64,000 bases of DNA. It comes from Cupriavidus taiwanensis LMG 19424 (GTDB taxonomy: Bacteria > Pseudomonadota > Gammaproteobacteria > Burkholderiales > Burkholderiaceae). Below the pieces are notes generated by a model. The model saw only the letters and a program-made list of their open reading frames with translations. It did not search any database and had not been told where the DNA came from. This document shows positions 27,964 to 36,071 of this stretch, piece by piece; position 1 is the first letter of the stretch, and the number at the start of each line of letters is the position of its first letter. The stretch covers positions 1,606,001 to 1,670,000 of the forward strand of contig NC_010530.1 of assembly GCF_000069785.1 (NCBI RefSeq), written 5' to 3'. Position numbers and translations under genes: made by a program.

Positions 27964-27997
27964 GCGAGCCGGGCATGCGTCACGTTGCCCGGCTCGC
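27964..27997 (-). terminator. terminator-like hairpin after the PanE-family gene
   Basis: Perfect 12-bp arms GCGAGCCGGGCA (27964-27975) and TGCCCGGCTCGC (27986-27997). No T-run on the minus side, so termination is likely but not certain. Confidence 0.5.
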
Positions 27998-28035
27998 TTG
28001 CAGCGGACGCCCGACCCGGGCGGCGTCCCGTCTGC

Positions 28036-29013
28036 TCAGGCGGCAAGCTTCGCCATCGCATCGCGCTGCTTGATCAGCCCCAGCACGGCGTCGCACATCG
28101 GAGTCGGCGTTCCCACCAGCCGCCCCATTTCCTGCACCACCGTCAGCAGCGGATCGATTTCCATCGCCCGCCCCGCCTCCAGGTCCTGCAGCATCGAGGT
28201 CTTGTGCGCGCCCACGGCGCCGGCGCCGTCGATGCGCCGCTCCACGTCGACGCGGAACTTCACCCCGAAGCGCTCGGCGATGCCCTGCGCCTCCACCATC
28301 ATCTGGCGCGACAACGCGCGCGTGGCCGGATCGGCGGTAATGACATCCAGCGTGGCATGGGTCAACGCGCTGATCGGGTTGAAGCACAGGTTGCCCCACA
28401 GCTTCAGCCAGATCTCGTCGCGGATGTTGTCGCGCACGGGCGCGTCGAGGTCCGCGGCCATCATCATTTCACTGAGCCGCGTCACGCGCGCGGAGCGGCT
28501 GCCATCCGGCTCGCCCAGCGGGAATTTCTTGCCGTAGACATGCTTGATCACGCCCGGCGCGATAATCTCTGCGGCCGGATAGACCACGCAGCCAATCGCC
28601 CGCTCCGGCCCGAGGCGTTGCCACTGGCGCCCGCCCGGATCGACGCTCTCCAGCGTGCGGCCGGCCAGTTCGCCGCCGTGCTTGTAGAAGTACCAGTAAG
28701 GAATGCCGTTGACGCCGGTCACGATTGCGGTCTCAGGCCCCAGCAGCGGCTGCATCTGGTCCACCACGCCTGGCACCGAATGCGCCTTGAGCGTGATGAA
28801 CACATAGTCCTGGTGCCCGAGTTCTCGCGGATCGCTGGTGCAGCGCACCTTTGCGACCCGCTCCTCGCCGTCGATCAGCAGCTTGACGCCGTGCTCCTGC
28901 ATCGCCGCGAGGTGGGGTCCGCGCGCGACGAAGCTGACCTCGGCTCCCGCGCGCGCCATTTGCGCCCCGACATAGCCGCCGATGGCACCGGCGCCGTAGA
29001 TACACACTTTCAT
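28036..29013 (-). CDS. 2-dehydropantoate 2-reductase (PanE/ApbA) family protein, candidate oxalyl-CoA reductase
   Basis: 325 residues from ATG at 29013, chosen because AGGAGG lies six bases upstream and [13 protein letters not shown] opens the Rossmann fold. NADPH-type motif (GAGAIGG 7-13, R31), conserved K204 in [16 protein letters not shown] and a long C-terminal helical domain. Known family role: reduction of ketopantoate; in Methylobacterium extorquens the PanE2 paralogue reduces oxalyl-CoA to glyoxylate. An exact copy of the oxalate-island element stands 34 bases upstream, supporting the latter role here over pantothenate synthesis. Substrate unproven. Confidence 0.82.
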   Translation of the reverse strand: MKVCIYGAGAIGGYVGAQMARAGAEVSFVARGPHLAAMQEHGVKLLIDGEERVAKVRCTSDPRELGHQDYVFITLKAHSVPGVVDQMQPLLGPETAIVTGVNGIPYWYFYKHGGELAGRTLESVDPGGRQWQRLGPERAIGCVVYPAAEIIAPGVIKHVYGKKFPLGEPDGSRSARVTRLSEMMMAADLDAPVRDNIRDEIWLKLWGNLCFNPISALTHATLDVITADPATRALSRQMMVEAQGIAERFGVKFRVDVERRIDGAGAVGAHKTSMLQDLEAGRAMEIDPLLTVVQEMGRLVGTPTPMCDAVLGLIKQRDAMAKLAA

Positions 29014-29046
29014 ATGCTGCCTCCTTGATGGCTCGATTGGGTCTTT

Positions 29047-29061
29047 TGATATATCACATAC
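29047..29061 (-). promoter_or_regulatory. oxalate-island operator element, exact copy (PanE-family gene)
   Basis: Plus strand TGATATATCACATAC, 0 mismatches in reverse orientation, 34 bases before the start; it would overlap the promoter or leader and so fits repression. Confidence 0.65.
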
Positions 29062-29200
29062 TATATTCCATGACGGCACATGGCAACCTGCCCGTAACCC
29101 CGTCGAACCTGCCTTTATCTTTCCGTGTCATGCTGCGCGGGCAAGCGACGCTGCGCTAACATGCAACCTGCATGCGCCCTCCCAACACTCCGGAGCCTCC

Positions 29201-29974
29201 ATGGAAGCGACGTTGGCATTGCTGCAGGATCCCGCCGCCTGGGCGGCACTGGCCACGCTGGTGGCCATGGAAATCGTGCTGGGGATCGACAACCTGATCT
29301 TCATCTCGATCCTGACCAACAAGCTGCCCGCGGAGATGCGGGAGAAGGCCCGCAAGATCGGCATCAGCCTGGCGCTGCTGCTGCGCCTGGGCCTGCTGGC
29401 GACCATCGCCTTCATCGTCACGCTGACCCAGCCGCTCTTCACCGTGCTGGGCCATGGGCTGTCGTGGCGCGACCTGATCCTGATCGCGGGCGGGGGCTTC
29501 CTGGTGTGGAAGGCCACGCGCGAAATCCATCACCACGTCACCGCCGCCGAGGAAGGCGAGGAAGGCGGCACCACCCAGGCGGTGCACAGCTTTGCCGCCG
29601 CCATCGGCCAGATCCTGGTGCTGGACCTGGTGTTTTCGATCGACAGCATCATCACCGCGGTCGGCATGACCGAGCACGTGCAGATCATGTTCGTGGCCGT
29701 GATCGCGGCGGTGATGGCGATGCTGTTCGCGGCGACGCCGCTGGCCAACTTCATCAACCGCAACCCGACCATCGTGATGCTGGCGCTGGCCTTCCTGATG
29801 ATGATCGGCATGACGCTGGTCGCCGAAGGCCTCGGCACGCACGTGCCCAAGGGCTATATCTATACGGCGATGGCGTTCTCGGCCGCGGTCGAGGGCCTGA
29901 ACATGCTGGCGCGCCAACGGCGCCGGCAGCGCCGCGCCGCGCGCGAGGGAAGCGAGGTGCGCGAGGTACGGTGA
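29201..29974 (+). CDS. TerC-family integral membrane protein
   Basis: 257 residues, seven predicted helices, with both TerC acidic motifs: [12 protein letters not shown] (23-34) and [12 protein letters not shown]. Family members are linked to metal (often Mn2+) export during membrane-protein metallation or to tellurite resistance; the substrate cannot be told from sequence. The C-terminal tail is strongly basic ([11 protein letters not shown]). It is divergent from the PanE-family gene and marks the end of the oxalate island. Confidence 0.85.
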   Translation: MEATLALLQDPAAWAALATLVAMEIVLGIDNLIFISILTNKLPAEMREKARKIGISLALLLRLGLLATIAFIVTLTQPLFTVLGHGLSWRDLILIAGGGFLVWKATREIHHHVTAAEEGEEGGTTQAVHSFAAAIGQILVLDLVFSIDSIITAVGMTEHVQIMFVAVIAAVMAMLFAATPLANFINRNPTIVMLALAFLMMIGMTLVAEGLGTHVPKGYIYTAMAFSAAVEGLNMLARQRRRQRRAAREGSEVREVR

Positions 29975-30081
29975 GGCGCCGGCGGCACCCGCTGTAACAG
30001 AGGGTGTCCGAACTTTTCCGCGGCGCCGGCGTCTTTTACAGTTCTGCACAATCCCGGACAATAAAAGGACGCTTTCACCAC

Positions 30082-31695
30082 ATGATGAATCGCCGAACCC
30101 TGCTGGTCTCCGCCACCGCCTCCGCCGCGCTTGCCGCCCTCGGCATTACCCCATCGGTGCTGGCAGCCAGCCGGATCAAGCTAGGCGAGGCCCAGCCGTT
30201 CGGCTTCGACGCCTTGATCGAGCGCGCCCGCGCCCTGGCCGGCAAGCCGTACGCGCCGCCGCCCGCGCCGCCGGCGGATGTGCTGTCCCGCATCGACTAC
30301 GACGCCCATGGCAAGATCCGCTTCCGCACCGACGACGCGCTCTTTGCCAACGGCCCGGGCCAGTTCCCGGTCACGTTCTTCCACCTCGGCACCTACTTCC
30401 GCAGCCCGGTGCGCATGCATGTGATCGAGCGCGCCAAGGGTGGCACCGGCAAGGCGCGCGAGATCGTCTATGACGATGCCTACTTCGACATGCCGGCCGA
30501 CAGTCCCGCGCACAAGCTGCCGCCGGGCAGCGGCTTTGCCGGCTTCCGTTTCCAGGAAAGCCGCCTGGGCGACCAGAAGACCCGCGACTGGCGCAAGAAT
30601 GACTGGGTCGCCTTCCTCGGGGCCTCGTATTTCCGTGCCATCGGCGAGCTGTACCAGTACGGCCTGTCGGCGCGCGGCATCGCCATCGACGTGGCGGAAG
30701 CCGGCAAGCAGGAGGAATTCCCGGCCTTCACCCACTTCTGGTTCGAGACCCCCGAGGGCAACAGCGATACCGTCACGGTCTACGCGCTGCTGGACGGGCC
30801 CAGCATTTCCGGCGCCTACCGCTTCGTCATGCAACGCGCCAAGGCCGTGATCATGGATGTCGAATGCGTGCTGTTCCTGCGCAAAGACGTGGCCCGGCTG
30901 GGGCTGGCGCCGCTGACCTCGATGTACTGGTTCTCCGAAAGCATCAAGGGCACCGCGGTCGACTGGCGCCCCGAAGTGCACGACTCCGACGGCCTGGCGC
31001 TGTGGAACGGCGCCGGCGAGCATATCTGGCGCCCGCTGAACAACCCGCCGCAGACCACGGCGTCGGCCTTCTCTGACGACAACCCGAAGGGCTTTGGCCT
31101 GCTGCAGCGCGACCGCCTGTTCGACCACTACCAGGACGGCGTCAACTACGAGCGCCGCCCCAGCCTGTGGGTGGAGCCGCGCGATGGCTGGGGCGCCGGA
31201 TCCGTGCAGCTGGTGGAGCTGCGCACCGACGACGAGATCCATGACAACATCGTCGCCATGTGGGTGCCCAAGGCGCCGGCCAAGGCGGGCAACACGTACC
31301 GCCTGCGCTACCGGCTGCACTGGGCGGCCGACGAGCCCTACCCGTCGCCGCTGGCACGCTGCGTGGCCACGCGGCTGGGTAACGGCGGACAGCCGGGGCA
31401 GCCGCGGCCCAGGGGCGTGCGCAAGTTCATGGTCGAGTTCAAGGGCGCGCCGCTGGAGAAACTGCCCTTCGGCGTCAAGCCCGAAGCCGTGCTGACCGCC
31501 TCGCGCGGCACCTTTTCCTACGTCTTCACTGAAGCCGTGCCCAATGGCGTGGCCGGGCACTGGCGCGCCCAGTTCGACCTGACCACCGAGGGCACGCAGC
31601 CAGTCGACCTGCGGCTGTTCCTGCGCCTGAACGGCAAGCCGTTGTCGGAGACCTGGCTGTACCAGTACCACCCGTTCCAGTCGGCGGCGGGCTGA
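30082..31695 (+). CDS. opgD: periplasmic glucan biosynthesis protein, OpgD/OpgG family
   Basis: 537 residues from ATG at 30082 (AAAGGA upstream). The N-terminus MMNRRTLLVSATASAALAAL is a twin-arginine-like signal, which favours OpgD over the Sec-exported OpgG. The mature part has the family beta-sandwich segments (FRFQESRLGDQKTRDW, LTSMYWFSE, DGLALWNGAGEHIWRPLNNP). Acts in the periplasm to shape osmoregulated periplasmic glucan backbones. No membrane glucosyltransferase (opgH) is adjacent, so it stands alone here. Confidence 0.85.
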   Translation: MMNRRTLLVSATASAALAALGITPSVLAASRIKLGEAQPFGFDALIERARALAGKPYAPPPAPPADVLSRIDYDAHGKIRFRTDDALFANGPGQFPVTFFHLGTYFRSPVRMHVIERAKGGTGKAREIVYDDAYFDMPADSPAHKLPPGSGFAGFRFQESRLGDQKTRDWRKNDWVAFLGASYFRAIGELYQYGLSARGIAIDVAEAGKQEEFPAFTHFWFETPEGNSDTVTVYALLDGPSISGAYRFVMQRAKAVIMDVECVLFLRKDVARLGLAPLTSMYWFSESIKGTAVDWRPEVHDSDGLALWNGAGEHIWRPLNNPPQTTASAFSDDNPKGFGLLQRDRLFDHYQDGVNYERRPSLWVEPRDGWGAGSVQLVELRTDDEIHDNIVAMWVPKAPAKAGNTYRLRYRLHWAADEPYPSPLARCVATRLGNGGQPGQPRPRGVRKFMVEFKGAPLEKLPFGVKPEAVLTASRGTFSYVFTEAVPNGVAGHWRAQFDLTTEGTQPVDLRLFLRLNGKPLSETWLYQYHPFQSAAG

Positions 31696-31711
31696 GGCAC
31701 CAGGTCGCGCT

Positions 31712-31727
31712 GGGCCGGCGCCGGCCC
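31712..31727 (+). terminator. palindrome after opgD
   Basis: GGGCCGGCGCCGGCCC, fully self-complementary, followed by GGCCCTTT; a possible weak terminator. Confidence 0.3.
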
Positions 31728-31823
31728 GGCCCTTTACACCATATTGCGACGCCGTGATGTCAGTCGAGCGCGAGCGGGTATGATGGCTGGCTACGACAGT
31801 TCCACTGCATCCGCCAGCCTCAC

Positions 31824-32516
31824 ATGATTTCTCAAGAGTTCGCCGGCGCCGCCGAGAGCGGCCAGGCTGCATCGCTCCCGCGCTCGGAGCGCGCCTACCA
31901 GCAGCTGCGCGCCGCCATCCAGGCCGGCCAGCTTTCCCCCGGCACCCGGCTGCGCGAGGTGGAACTGGCCGAAACGCTGGGGTTGTCGCGCACGCCGGTG
32001 CGTGAAGCGCTGTCCCGGCTGGAATCCGAAGGCCTGGTCGTCAACGAGCCCAACCGCGGCATGATGGTGACGCAGCTCGACGCCAGCATGGTCAGCGAGC
32101 TGTACGTGATGCGCGAAGTATTGGAAGGCACCGCCGCCGCGCTGGCCGCGCGCCATGCCACCGACGTCGAGATCTCGCTGCTGCGCGATATCGTCGAGCG
32201 CGACCTCGCCATCGCCGACGATCCCGACCGGCTTGCACTGAACAACCGGCTGTTCCATGAAACCCTGCACCGCTGCGCCCACAACCGCTACCTGCTGAAG
32301 ACGCTGCGCTCTCTGCACGAATCCATGGCGCTGCTAGGGCGCACCACGCTGGCGGTTCCCGGGCGCGCGCGCAGCTCTTACGAAGAGCATATTTCGCTGG
32401 TGGAAGCGCTCGAACAGCGCGATCCGACGCTGGCCGAGCAGATCGCGCGCCGGCATATCCAGCAGGCCTACAAGGTCCGGCTGTCGCTGTGGATTCAGGA
32501 GCAGTCGGGCCACTAG
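31824..32516 (+). CDS. GntR-family (FCD) transcriptional regulator
   Basis: 230 residues. Winged HTH (LREVELAETLGLSRTPVREALSRLE) and an FCD effector domain (NRLFHETLHRCAHNRYLLKTL, SSYEEHISLVEAL) with the expected metal-site histidines. Start ATG at 31824. Convergent with the EamA transporter gene; no catabolic genes adjoin it on the same strand, so its target is unclear. Confidence 0.88.
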   Translation: MISQEFAGAAESGQAASLPRSERAYQQLRAAIQAGQLSPGTRLREVELAETLGLSRTPVREALSRLESEGLVVNEPNRGMMVTQLDASMVSELYVMREVLEGTAAALAARHATDVEISLLRDIVERDLAIADDPDRLALNNRLFHETLHRCAHNRYLLKTLRSLHESMALLGRTTLAVPGRARSSYEEHISLVEALEQRDPTLAEQIARRHIQQAYKVRLSLWIQEQSGH

Positions 32517-32553
32517 GCGGGGTAGCCGAAGCGGCCGCGGCGACCTGGCGCGC

Positions 32554-33429
32554 TCAGGCCGCCTGGGCCCGGGCCGCGCGCAGCGTGCCCAGGCTCAGCA
32601 CGGTCAGCGCCGCCAGGATCAGCACCACCGCGCCCAGCGTCTGCGGCGCGATCTGTTCGCCGCCAAGCCACGCGCCCATGGCCAGCGCCACCGGCGGATT
32701 CACGTAGACATAGCTCGCCGCCAGGGTCTGGCTGACCGTCGAGACCAGGTACATGTAGGCGGAGAACGCCACCAGCGACCCCGCCACCACCAGGTAGACC
32801 CAGGCCCAGCCGGCCTGGGCGCTGACGGCAGACGGCCACGGCTCCTGCCGCAGCAGCGACAGCGCCATCAGCACCGCGCCGCCGATCACCATCTCCGCGG
32901 CAAACGCCGCCGCCCCCGGGGGCAGGTCGAGCCGGCGCGCCAGCTGCGAGCCGAAGGACCAGCTCGCCACCGCCAGCAGCAGCGCCACCACCCCGCCCGC
33001 ACTGACCTGGAATTCCTCACCCGCGGTCAGCACCAGGATGCCGGCGCTGCCGATGGCGATCGCCACATACTCGAACCACTTCGGCCGGTTGCCGAAGCAC
33101 GCGCCCCAGATCAGCGCGAAGATCGGCATCGACCCGATCATCACCGTGGTCGCACCCGAGGAAATGGTCTGCTCGGCAATAGCCGTCAGCCCCATGCCGC
33201 CCACCAGCAGGAACAGCGCTGGCACCGCGCAATGGCGCAATTGCCGCGCCGACGGCATCGGCGTGCCGCGCCAGGCCAGCCATGCGCCCAGCAGCAGGCC
33301 CGCGCACAGAAAGCGCGTGCCCATCATGAACAGCGGCGGAAAGCTCTCCAGCGTAAAGCGGATCGCCAGGTAGGTCGTGCCCCAGACCACATAGGTGATC
33401 AGCAGGCACAGCAGCACAAGCGGAGACAT
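32554..33429 (-). CDS. EamA-domain (drug/metabolite transporter) permease
   Basis: 291 residues from ATG at 33429, ten helices, two EamA repeats (ITYVVWGTTYLAIRFTLESFPP at the start of the first; GAVVLILAALTVLSL at the end of the second). YedA-like inner-membrane exporter of metabolites or amino acids; substrate unknown. No clear ribosome site; an upstream extension of 37 residues is basic and unlikely. Confidence 0.85.
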   Translation of the reverse strand: MSPLVLLCLLITYVVWGTTYLAIRFTLESFPPLFMMGTRFLCAGLLLGAWLAWRGTPMPSARQLRHCAVPALFLLVGGMGLTAIAEQTISSGATTVMIGSMPIFALIWGACFGNRPKWFEYVAIAIGSAGILVLTAGEEFQVSAGGVVALLLAVASWSFGSQLARRLDLPPGAAAFAAEMVIGGAVLMALSLLRQEPWPSAVSAQAGWAWVYLVVAGSLVAFSAYMYLVSTVSQTLAASYVYVNPPVALAMGAWLGGEQIAPQTLGAVVLILAALTVLSLGTLRAARAQAA

Positions 33430-33554
33430 GGGGCAGACGGGGCGGATGCGGCTCTGGAAAGGCCTCAAAGATAGTCGTGTCCGCCCAAGCGGCAAAACGA
33501 AAAGCGCTGGCAAGCCTTGTGAAGGTTGCTCACAAAGCACTTCAGCGCCGCAGG

Positions 33555-33605
33555 CAAAACAAAACCGGCCGCGTTTCGCCCGGGCGGGCGCACGTATGGC
33601 CGGTT
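33555..33605 (-). terminator. terminator of the 61-residue protein gene
   Basis: Outer arms AACCGGCC (33563-33570) and GGCCGGTT (33598-33605) enclosing a second GC-rich hairpin, followed on the minus strand by TTGTTTTG. Confidence 0.6.
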
Positions 33606-33656
33606 CTTCAACGCAGCCCTGAGGGGCCGCAACTACCGTACTGCGGGTGCCAGCGC

Positions 33657-33842
33657 TCAGCCGTTGGCGTAGACCACCTTGGCCTTGCGGGCCTGGCTTT
33701 GCAGGCGCTCGATCACCGACTGCACGGCGGCGATGGCGCGCTTCACGTCATGGGCGAAGCCCAGGCTTTGCGTACCGAGCTCGCGCTCGATGAGTTGGCG
33801 TTCCAGTTGATCGGTCAGCTTGATATCGGATTGGGTGTTCAT
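33657..33842 (-). CDS. small soluble protein of unknown function
   Basis: 61 residues from ATG at 33842, with AAGGAAGG upstream. Mostly alpha-helical and charged (KLTDQLERQLIERELGTQ then AAVQSVIERLQSQARKAK), no membrane span. A single-gene unit with its own terminator. Not recognised. Confidence 0.65.
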   Translation of the reverse strand: MNTQSDIKLTDQLERQLIERELGTQSLGFAHDVKRAIAAVQSVIERLQSQARKAKVVYANG

Positions 33843-34033
33843 GGCGTCCTTCCTTTCGGGATTACCCTTATGGGGTTTTCCCTGATTGTAGCAAAAGAAT
33901 TGTCGCATTGCAGCATTAGGTGAAAGTACGTATGCGACGACGCCACGGCCGGTGCCGGATGAATGACTTCTCCATGGGGTGTATGTCGGTCAATGCGGGG
34001 GTCAGAACGCCCGCTCTCCAGGCCAACTGGCAT

Positions 34034-34918
34034 CTAGACCAGTCTTGTTCCTGTCACGCGGGCCAGCTCGGCCAGCAACCGGTCTTGAAATCGCGTGTCG
34101 TGCACGACGGCATGCGGCGGCTGCAGCCGCTGGTGATACCAATACCCTCCGCTGGTCAGCGCCCGCGGATCGTTGCTGGTCGCCAGCCACTCCTGGGTCA
34201 GATGTCCCAGTCGAAGGTCGTCTGGCGCATTCGCGCCACCCATCTTGGTGGGAACCCAGCCCGGATCGACGGCGTTGCTGTACACGTCGGGCCACAGCCG
34301 CGCCACGGCAGCCGCCAGGGTCGTGATGAAAAGCTTGCTTTCCGAATAGCCGGCTGTCCCGGTACGCCCGGACCAGTCGATGCCGTCAAGACTCGTCCGG
34401 CCACCTTTGTGCATGCTGCTGCTCAGGTAGATCAACCGCCTGGGGCGCCGGATCAGCGCCGTGAGCAGGTACGGCGCGACGACGTTGACAACCAGAACCC
34501 CGGGCCCGGACAAGATTCCCGCGTTGTGGATCACCGCGTCCATCGTGCCAATGGCATTGACCTGGCGCGCGAGATCCCGTGTCTGGTCCAGGTCGGAAAG
34601 GTCGCCGATGGTTGCGATGGCACCCTGGTCCACCAGCGCCCTGACGGCGGGCAGCCGCGCCTGGGAGCGAACGTGCACGACGACCTCGTGCCCCTCGCCA
34701 AGCAGCGTCCGCGCCGCGGCATGGCCGAGACCATCGGACGAGCCAGTGATAAAGATGCGGGATTTTCGTCCGGGGCTTCGTCGATCGGGCGTACTACCGG
34801 ACGCTTTCGCCGAATTGGAGGGGGATTGCGCCATCGCGGTACCGACGGTCAGCAGCGGCGCCATGGCCAGCCCCGCACCCAGTTGCACACCGTTCAAAAT
34901 AAGTTTGCGGCGGTCCAT
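34034..34918 (-). CDS. exported-looking short-chain dehydrogenase/reductase
   Basis: 294 residues from ATG at 34918 with GGAGGAG upstream. The N-terminus MDRRKLILNGVQLGAGLAMA with a following AMAQS cleavage-like site is a twin-arginine-type signal, unusual for this family. Then a classical Rossmann fold: FITGSSDGLGHAA cofactor loop, NAG (VIHNAGIL), and the YSESK catalytic pair. Export by the Tat route would allow a folded NAD(P)-bound enzyme in the periplasm (inference). Divergent from the chromate-resistance operon. Confidence 0.85.
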   Translation of the reverse strand: MDRRKLILNGVQLGAGLAMAPLLTVGTAMAQSPSNSAKASGSTPDRRSPGRKSRIFITGSSDGLGHAAARTLLGEGHEVVVHVRSQARLPAVRALVDQGAIATIGDLSDLDQTRDLARQVNAIGTMDAVIHNAGILSGPGVLVVNVVAPYLLTALIRRPRRLIYLSSSMHKGGRTSLDGIDWSGRTGTAGYSESKLFITTLAAAVARLWPDVYSNAVDPGWVPTKMGGANAPDDLRLGHLTQEWLATSNDPRALTSGGYWYHQRLQPPHAVVHDTRFQDRLLAELARVTGTRLV

Positions 34919-35014
34919 GGCTCCTCCTGCGTCAGTCGTCAAAAGTGGCGCTGTCGATGATAAACCCGCAATGCCCATGGAACTTCACATGCGTTACTTG
35001 GCAGCCAGGCACCC

Positions 35015-35030
35015 TGTAGAGATCTCTACA
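35015..35030. promoter_or_regulatory. perfect palindrome in the chrB promoter
   Basis: TGTAGAGATCTCTACA is fully self-complementary and lies 31 bases before the chrB start. Likely operator, with ChrB itself the obvious candidate since ChrB proteins act as chromate-responsive regulators. Confidence 0.6.
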
Positions 35031-35060
35031 TCATTGAAGTGCAGGCTACACAGCCCTACC

Positions 35061-36032
35061 ATGCGCAGCATGACTGTGCTTGCCAACCACTGGGCCCTGC
35101 TGATCGTCACGCTGCCGACGTCCGGCGCCACCGCCAGAATGCGGATCTGGCGCGCGGTCCGGACCATCGGTTGCGCCGCGCTGCGTGACGGCGCCTATTT
35201 GCTGCCCGCGGGCGACCTGCAGGTCCGCCAGTTGCGCGACCTGGCCCTGGAGGCCAGGGAAGAAGGCGGCCAGGCATGGCTCCTGAACGTCCATGCGGCC
35301 GATGCGGCGGAAGACAGCGCCTTGCGGCGGTTGTTTGACCGCAGCGCGGACTATGCCGAACTGCAGGCGGCCATGTCGGACGCTCGCCAGTCGTTGTCCG
35401 GCCAGGGCAGTACCGACCTGAACCGGCTGCATCGGCGCCATCGGCGTGCCTACGAGGCGATTCGCGCGATCGACTTCTTCCCGGACGAAGCCTCGAGCCG
35501 TGCCGAAGCCCAATGGAACGACTTCAGCCGCGCCATCGAGATCATCCAGTCTCCGGACGAACCCCAGGCGCTGGCGCAGGCCATTGCGCGCCGGGATCCG
35601 GCACAGTATCAAGGGCGGCTCTGGGCCACGCGCCGCCATCTTTGGGTGGACCGGGTGGCAAGCGCCTGGCTGATCCAGCGCTTCATCGATCCCCATGCGC
35701 GTTTCCTGTGGCTCGACAGCCCGGCCAGTTGTCCCGAGGATGCGCTCGGCTTCGATTTCGACGGGGCGCGCTTCACGCACGTCGGCGAGCGCGTCACCTT
35801 TGAAGTCCTGATGGCGAGCTTCGGCCTGGATGCCGACCGTGGGCTCGCCCGGCTCGGCGCCATGGTGCACGCGCTCGACGTGGGCGGAACCCCGGTGGCG
35901 GAAGCGAGCGGCTTCGAGGCCATGCTCTCTGGCGCACGCGCGCGGCTGCAGGACGATGATGCCGTGCTGGCGGAAGCCGGCACGGTGCTGGATTCGCTTT
36001 ACGCGCACTTCTCGGCCAACAGAAAGGCCTGA
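35061..36032 (+). CDS. chrB: chromate resistance protein ChrB
   Basis: 323 residues (ATG 35061, or ATG 35070 three codons later). The N-terminal half has WALLIVTLPTSGATARMRIWRAVRTIG and the ALRRL/LDRS-type helical region; the C-terminal half has the ChrB domain WATRRHLWVDRVASAWLIQRFIDP. In known systems ChrB senses chromate and controls chrA. Forty bases upstream of chrA in the same operon. The much longer open frame upstream is the antisense shadow of the dehydrogenase gene. Confidence 0.9.
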   Translation: MRSMTVLANHWALLIVTLPTSGATARMRIWRAVRTIGCAALRDGAYLLPAGDLQVRQLRDLALEAREEGGQAWLLNVHAADAAEDSALRRLFDRSADYAELQAAMSDARQSLSGQGSTDLNRLHRRHRRAYEAIRAIDFFPDEASSRAEAQWNDFSRAIEIIQSPDEPQALAQAIARRDPAQYQGRLWATRRHLWVDRVASAWLIQRFIDPHARFLWLDSPASCPEDALGFDFDGARFTHVGERVTFEVLMASFGLDADRGLARLGAMVHALDVGGTPVAEASGFEAMLSGARARLQDDDAVLAEAGTVLDSLYAHFSANRKA

Positions 36033-36071
36033 GACAAGGCCTGAACCCCGACCTCTTTTCAACCTGCCGTC

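Noticed and set aside
34461-35060. 200-residue N-terminal extension of ChrB
   Set aside because: It is antisense to the short-chain dehydrogenase, and ChrB similarity begins at WALLIVTLP.
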